A stretch of DNA of 51,456 bases from Bacteroidota bacterium (GTDB lineage Bacteria > Bacteroidota > Bacteroidia > Palsa-965): NCBI GenBank assembly GCA_006218065.1, contig VBWE01000024.1:20656-72111 (forward strand), in the 5' to 3' direction. Positions within the stretch are counted from its first letter, which is position 1; every line of letters starts with the position of its first letter. The notes beneath the pieces are model-generated. The model did no database searches. It was given only the letters and a program-made list of their open reading frames with translations, and was not told where the DNA came from. Made by a program: the position numbers and the translations under genes. This document shows, piece after piece, positions 47,451 through 51,456 of this stretch.

Positions 47451-48098
47451 ATGGTAGTCGCCCTTCGTCCCGGTTTGGTTACGGAAAGTGAAAACTGCAC
47501 GTCACATACGTTTTTGCTTTGGGAGTTGCGCAACCGCATGCGGAATAACCTGTCGGTTATTGCTTCGCTGCTCCGGATGAAAGCCGCCGCCGCCGCCGAC
47601 AGGCAATTGCGCATGGCCCTGCTCGAAACCTGCGAATGTGTCGACACGATGGTCATGATCGATGAAAAAATTTTTGTGGCGAATCAGCAGGTGATGATCG
47701 AAGGGAGCGACTACCTGCATAACCTGGTTCATGCGCTCAGGAAAGCATACTGCCCGGAGCATATCGCCATACACGTTTCAACGGCCCCGGTCCGGATGAA
47801 AACTTCAAAAGCGGAGCTGCTCGGCCTGGTAGTGAACGAAGTGCTGAGCCATATATTCCGGTGTGCATTTCGCGGCCGGGCGGAAGGAATAGTGGAAATC
47901 AGGTTGCGGAAACGCAGCAGCTTCATCGAGCTGGTGATCAAAGACAACGGGAATGGTATGTTTAACGAACAGTTAAAAAGAAATAACACACAGGGAACAG
48001 GGCTCATCGAAATCCTGACGAAACGACTGGAAGGGAGGTTTAGTTTCGAAAACGATTCGGGGACCCGCTTTACGTTGGTGTTTGCCGATACTGTGTAA
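47451..48098 (+). CDS. Degenerate HisKA_2/HWE-type histidine kinase-like protein
   Basis: 215 residues, cytoplasmic, no sensor or membrane part. An N-terminal helical stretch (25-45, ELRNRMRNNLSVIASLL) matches the HisKA_2 dimerization motif E-x-H-H-R-x-K-N-N-L, but the phospho-acceptor His is Arg27 and its neighbour is Asn28. The HATPase_c part keeps the G1 box (DNGNG, 165-169) and a G2-like GTGLIEI; the expected N-box Asn is His134 (NEVLSHIF). It probably cannot autophosphorylate and may act as an ATP-binding partner, or be inactive. A strong terminator follows. Confidence 0.7.
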   Translation: MVVALRPGLVTESENCTSHTFLLWELRNRMRNNLSVIASLLRMKAAAAADRQLRMALLETCECVDTMVMIDEKIFVANQQVMIEGSDYLHNLVHALRKAYCPEHIAIHVSTAPVRMKTSKAELLGLVVNEVLSHIFRCAFRGRAEGIVEIRLRKRSSFIELVIKDNGNGMFNEQLKRNNTQGTGLIEILTKRLEGRFSFENDSGTRFTLVFADTV

Positions 48099-48116
48099 AT
48101 CCTGTGTGTTAATGTG

Positions 48117-48161
48117 CGGCTGCCCTGTTCCGGTTATCCCCGGAACGGCAGCCGTTTTTTT
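48117..48161 (+). terminator. Intrinsic terminator after the kinase-like gene
   Basis: CGGCTGCC (48117-48124) pairs with GGCAGCCG (48147-48154), with an inner GTTCCGG/CCGGAAC stem, followed by seven T at 48155-48161. Confidence 0.92.
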
Positions 48162-48202
48162 GTTAAGCAGTTTTTTAACCGGGGAATAGCTATTTTTAAT
48201 CG

Positions 48203-49903
48203 ATGAAAAAAATCCTGCTGTTCGCATGCATTCCCGTTTTACTTGGTTCCTGCAGCATATTCGGTATTCATTATAAAGTCCACAATCCGAAAAGGGCCGG
48301 CAAGTATCCCGAAAAAACAGAACAGCTGCGTTTGCTGGGCGGGCATTCGAAGTACCGTGACGGTTTCGATGTGAAGCAATACGCGCTCGACATCAGAATC
48401 GATCCTGCAAAGCAATATGTGGGTGGATTGGTGCGCATGGACGCCGTTGCGCTGCGCGATCTCGACACAATACAAATCGACCTGTATCCTGAAATGAAAA
48501 TGCTGTTGGTGCAGAACGGAAAAACCAGTTGCCCGTTTTTCCGCGGCGAGGGAGCGGTATTCATAGTCCCCGGCCCGGTGAAGAAAGGTGAGCGTTTTTC
48601 GCTTTTGTTTGTTTACGAAGGAAACCCCATGATTGCAAAACGCCCGCCCTGGGTGGGAGGAGCCGTGTGGAAATACGATTATAACGGCAATCCCTGGTGC
48701 GGCATAGCCTGCGAAAGCGAAGGCGCCAGCCTGTGGTGGCCCTGCAAGGATATGATGGACGATGAGCCGGATACAGTGCAGGTCAACCTCACCGTTCCTG
48801 CAGGTCTCGTGGCCGTGAGCAACGGACGTTTACAGGGGAGCGAGGAAAAAGGAGAACTCACGACCTGGAAATGGCTCGTTTCATACCCGATCAATGTTTA
48901 TAACGTGACGTATTACGTGGGTAAGTTCAAGCGGGTGCATGATAGTTACGAAAGTGAAGTCACCGGGCAAACGCTGGACCTGGATCATTACGTGCTCGAT
49001 TATAATTACGAACGTGCGCTCAAACATTTCAGGCAGGTGAAAGATCATATCGCCTTGTATGAAAAACGTTTCGGGCCGTATCCCTGGTACCGCGACGGGT
49101 TCAAGCTGGTGGAGTCGCCTTTTGCGGGCATGGAACACCAGACGGGAATTGCGTACGGGAACGGATACACGAACGATTACGAAGGTTTCGACTACATCAT
49201 CCTGCATGAAACTGCGCACGAATGGTGGGGCAACAGCGTTACGGCGGCTGATCTGGGCGACGGCTGGATCCACGAAGGTTTTGCCACATATGCCGAAGCC
49301 CTGTTCGTGGAAGAAACGCAGGGTCGTGACGCGTACCGCAGGTACCTGCTCGATCAGCGGCTGACGATCATCAACCGGCGACCGGTTTCACGTCCGTTCA
49401 ACATGCGGTATTTCAATTACCGCGACGGCGATATTTACCATAAAGGATCGTGGATACTTCACTCGCTGCGCTACGCGCTGGAAAACGACAGCCTGTTTTT
49501 CGACATCCTGGAAACCTTTGCAACGGAAAACGCGCCGAAGACCGTTACCTCGAAAGATTTCATCGCGCTCGTCAACCGAAAAACAGGAAAGGACTATCAA
49601 TGGTTTTTCGATCAGTATCTCTACAACCGTCTTGCGCCGGAAATCGAATATTCCATCGAGAAAGGAAAAATGTATTACCGCTGGACTTCGCGCACGATGC
49701 CGGGATTTAAAATGAAGCAGCGCGTTTCCGGAACCGCCGGCGCCTCGCTGATCGAGCCTGCGCACAAAACCATCCGGGAGTTGGATATCCCGGCGTCAAG
49801 CCTGCCGTACGTTTCGCTTAACGGGAATGATTACCTGGTGCGGATTGTTCGTGTAAAACACCTGCGGCGTGAATTCATGAAACAAAAGGCAAAGGGCGGA
49901 TAG
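48203..49903 (+). CDS. Lipoprotein M1-family zinc aminopeptidase
   Basis: 566 residues. A lipoprotein signal ends in LLGSC (Cys17 lipidated), so it is anchored to a membrane on the periplasmic or surface side. The zinc motif HETAH spans 335-339 with catalytic Glu336, and the third ligand is Glu358 in HEGFATYAE, the M1 spacing of 18 residues. The exopeptidase motif is GMEHQ in place of the canonical GxMEN, which may alter N-terminal recognition. The N-terminal beta-saddle domain (about 50-200) is intact; the C-terminal helical domain is short. The last codons overlap a heptad-repeat arm. Confidence 0.9.
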   Translation: MKKILLFACIPVLLGSCSIFGIHYKVHNPKRAGKYPEKTEQLRLLGGHSKYRDGFDVKQYALDIRIDPAKQYVGGLVRMDAVALRDLDTIQIDLYPEMKMLLVQNGKTSCPFFRGEGAVFIVPGPVKKGERFSLLFVYEGNPMIAKRPPWVGGAVWKYDYNGNPWCGIACESEGASLWWPCKDMMDDEPDTVQVNLTVPAGLVAVSNGRLQGSEEKGELTTWKWLVSYPINVYNVTYYVGKFKRVHDSYESEVTGQTLDLDHYVLDYNYERALKHFRQVKDHIALYEKRFGPYPWYRDGFKLVESPFAGMEHQTGIAYGNGYTNDYEGFDYIILHETAHEWWGNSVTAADLGDGWIHEGFATYAEALFVEETQGRDAYRRYLLDQRLTIINRRPVSRPFNMRYFNYRDGDIYHKGSWILHSLRYALENDSLFFDILETFATENAPKTVTSKDFIALVNRKTGKDYQWFFDQYLYNRLAPEIEYSIEKGKMYYRWTSRTMPGFKMKQRVSGTAGASLIEPAHKTIRELDIPASSLPYVSLNGNDYLVRIVRVKHLRREFMKQKAKGG

Positions 49904-50061
49904 CAAAAGGCAATCCGCGTATTTTAGTGAGATCGTGGAAATGAGACCCTGGAAAAGAGACTTTGCTAGTCGTCGACTCAGTCGACGACTAGCAGAAACT
50001 CTATAACGAGGTCTTTTTTATAGAGTCTATGTGAACTTTGTTTTTTGCCCTTTGCCTTTTG
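49883..50061. repeat. Intergenic palindromic element, copy B, with heptad arms
   Basis: Heptads AAAAGGC, AAAGGGC, GGATAGC, AAAAGGC, AATCCGC run from 49884 to 49918. The inverted arm GCCCTTTGCCTTTTG at 50047-50061 is a 15-bp perfect reverse complement of 49883-49897. In between lie the palindrome GCTAGTCGTCGACT (49965-49978) with AGTCGACGACTAGC (49980-49993), and a 9-bp hairpin (ACTCTATAA 49998-50006 with TTATAGAGT 50018-50026). The left arm encodes the end of the M1 peptidase. Confidence 0.88.
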
Positions 50062-50076
50062 CAGTTGGAGTAAAGA

Positions 50077-50478
50077 CTAAAACGTCTTCAGCCAGTCCAG
50101 CGCTTCTTCCCGGGTTTTAAAAACTTTATACGGCATTTTGGGTTTGTAGAATCGTCCGTAGAAATCGGCGATCAGGCGGAACGCGAGTGATTCTGCGACC
50201 ATGGCCACAGCCAGGAAAGGCTGCTTGTGCTCGATGTGTGAGGCAAATTCACGGCCTTCGCGCGTGTACCACAGGGATCCTTCCGATTCAAAAAGAAACG
50301 GATGTTTTTCTCCCCCGGTGATACGCAGAAATACCTCGTGCATTTCCTGCTTTATTTCCGCATCAACTTCGGCACCGTCGAGATAGTTTACAAATACTAT
50401 CCCGCCGATAAGTTCTATCCTGGCCGCATTGCGGACCGTAACGGCAGAGCCGTCTCCCCCCCTGGTTTCGATAAAAAT
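50077..50478 (-). CDS. Paralog of the small protein at 21779, apparent non-canonical start
   Basis: The reading frame is homologous to the 21779 protein over its whole length: IELIGGIVFVNYLDG against VHLRSDGILLINTVD, and FKTREEALDWLKTF against FTSREDAIKWLKTF at the end. The first ATG (50343) would cut off the first third of the domain. Upstream the frame stays open to a TAA near 50509 with no ATG, GTG or TTG; an ATT at 50478 would give 133 residues, matching the 135 of its paralog. A run of seven G lies near 50455-50462. The start choice is inference. Function is unknown. Confidence 0.6.
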   Translation of the reverse strand: MFIETRGGDGSAVTVRNAARIELIGGIVFVNYLDGAEVDAEIKQEMHEVFLRITGGEKHPFLFESEGSLWYTREGREFASHIEHKQPFLAVAMVAESLAFRLIADFYGRFYKPKMPYKVFKTREEALDWLKTF

Positions 50479-50632
50479 GGAATTTAAATGGATTCGCCGG
50501 GGACGAAGTTAGAATTTCTTGCCAAAGAAAAAAGCCCCGTTGCCGAAAAAAATTAACGATCTGTCGAAAAGAAGTTTAAGCGGAGAATAAAGTTACCTAT
50601 ATTCAAAAAATACTCTTCCAAAAACCACCTGT

Positions 50633-51456
50633 ATGAATAGACTGCTACTACTCGGAGGCGCAATCGTATTATCGTCTGCTCTTTATGCGCAGGGCAACTG
50701 GACACAAAAACAGAATTTTTCCGGAGTAGGTCGTTTTGCGGCCTGCTCGTTTGAAGCGGACAGCACGGCCTTTATCGGCGCCGGGCAGGCTTCGAGCGGT
50801 TTTGTTTCCAGTTTCTGGCGGTACAATGTTTCGAACGATACCTGGACACAGATCGCTGCATTTCCCGGCGGCGCGCGTTCGGGCGTGACTGCGGTCGGAG
50901 CGGGGACAAAAGGATACGTGGGACTTGGCTACGACGGAACGTATCACAACGACTGGTATGAGTATGATGCGCTGACGAATGCCTGGGATACCTTGCTGAC
51001 CTATACTGGCGGCGGGCGGACCGGTGCGGTGGGTGTGCACATCAACGGAAAAATTTACGTTCATGGCGGCGCTACCAGCACGACCACTTTCCTTTCATCA
51101 TCACACGAGTATAATATCGCGAACAACAGTTGGACGGCGAAAGCTTCGCTGCCTGCACTGGCCCGTTTCGGCCCGGCCGCTTTTGCGCTGCAGGGAAAAA
51201 TGTACATCGTAGGCGGCGCTTACCAGCCGGCGCAGATGTCGAACGAAACGTTTGAATACAACCCGGTGGGCAACGCCTGGACAATCAAAGCCAATTTCCC
51301 CGGCGGTGTCCGCGGCGGCATGTCGGGCTTCTCGATCTATGATTTCGGATTTGCCGGCCTGGGAACACCCGACGGTACAACGCACCGGAATGATTTTTAC
51401 CGGTACGATCCCGTGCAGGATTCCTGGTCGATGATCGACAGTTTTCCCGGAAGCGC
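50633..51456 (+). CDS. Secreted kelch-like protein, 5' part (runs off the window)
   Basis: The frame from ATG 50633 is open to the window end (about 274 codons). A signal peptide is clear (MNRLLLLGGAIVLSSALYAQ). Kelch-type repeats are visible: NDWYEYDALTNAWDTLL, GKIYVHGGAT, SSSHEYNIANNSWTAKA, GKMYIVGGAY, ETFEYNPVGNAWTIKA and NDFYRYDPVQDSWSMI, each with the Gly-Gly, Tyr and Trp pattern of a beta-propeller blade. The start matches T9SS cargo in this genome, but any C-terminal sorting domain would lie beyond the window. Confidence 0.85.
   Translation, partial: MNRLLLLGGAIVLSSALYAQGNWTQKQNFSGVGRFAACSFEADSTAFIGAGQASSGFVSSFWRYNVSNDTWTQIAAFPGGARSGVTAVGAGTKGYVGLGYDGTYHNDWYEYDALTNAWDTLLTYTGGGRTGAVGVHINGKIYVHGGATSTTTFLSSSHEYNIANNSWTAKASLPALARFGPAAFALQGKMYIVGGAYQPAQMSNETFEYNPVGNAWTIKANFPGGVRGGMSGFSIYDFGFAGLGTPDGTTHRNDFYRYDPVQDSWSMIDSFPGS

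Noticed and set aside
50455-50462. Seven-G tract as a phase-variable frameshift in the small paralog
   Set aside because: Shifting the frame does not bring in any ATG, GTG or TTG start upstream, so the tract alone does not explain the missing start.

Overview
The window is chromosomal DNA from a member of the Bacteroidota. Three things point there. The promoters have the Bacteroidota form (TTTG or TTG, about 19-21 bp, then TAnnTTTG), most clearly at 3723-3752, 5458-5488 and 19124-19154. At least five large secreted proteins carry type IX secretion (T9SS) C-terminal sorting domains. The gene order rpsU - tyrosine recombinase - hpf - tRNAs - tuf - tRNA-Trp - secE - nusG - rplKAJL - rpoBC is typical of the phylum. 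I cannot fix the class or genus from sequence alone.

Layout. 1-3700: the end of a helix-hairpin-helix protein, apt, an acyl-CoA dehydrogenase and a secreted subtilase. 3720-19120: the translation and transcription core on the + strand. It holds rpsU, a XerC/D-type recombinase, hpf, tRNA-Thr(TGT), tRNA-Tyr(GTA), tRNA-Gly(TCC), tRNA-Thr(GGT), tuf, tRNA-Trp(CCA), secE, nusG, rplK, rplA, rplJ, rplL, rpoB and rpoC, with strong hairpins at tuf/trnW, rplL/rpoB and after rpoC. 19120-24810: two modular T9SS cargo proteins with tandem repeats, a small protein of an unnamed family (a relative lies at the far end of the window), a 160-bp MITE-like element and a DUF3467 protein. 24820-33700: an eight-gene arginine biosynthesis operon on the - strand, transcribed as GNAT acyltransferase, argG, argC, argD, N-acyl-ornithine carbamoyltransferase, argB, N-acyl-citrulline deacetylase, argH. 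It is preceded by a leader of about 350 nt with a 44-codon ORF and nested hairpins. 33800-42700 (- strand): a type-B T9SS (CHU_C-like) protein, a patatin phospholipase with an outer-membrane barrel, a periplasmic-binding-fold protein without a signal peptide, a T9SS protein and a tRNA-dihydrouridine synthase. 42950-51456: a CPBP-family membrane protease, a helical-repeat protein of unknown role, a T9SS protein, a LamG protein, a histidine-kinase-like protein lacking the phospho-acceptor His, a lipoprotein M1 aminopeptidase, the second small paralog, and the start of a kelch-like secreted protein running off the end.

How they work together. The arg genes encode a complete ornithine-to-arginine branch that runs on N-acylated intermediates. 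The specificity residue of the carbamoyltransferase (Ala90) suggests N-succinyl rather than N-acetyl intermediates. The 3.7-19 kb block supplies ribosome and RNA polymerase components, and its internal hairpins probably set the ribosomal protein to polymerase ratio.

The least explained structure lies between genes. Imperfect tandem 7-mers (consensus close to AAACGGC or AATCGGC) are arranged as inverted arms at 30292-30403, 42761-42922 and 49883-50061. Two related palindromes sharing GCTAGTCG...CGACTAGC occur at 41613-41643 and 49965-49993, the second inside one of the heptad elements. Together they look like a dispersed intergenic repeat family. Other points worth a look are the arg leader, the degenerate kinase, the paralog with no canonical start codon, and tRNA-Gly fragments flanking the intact gene.
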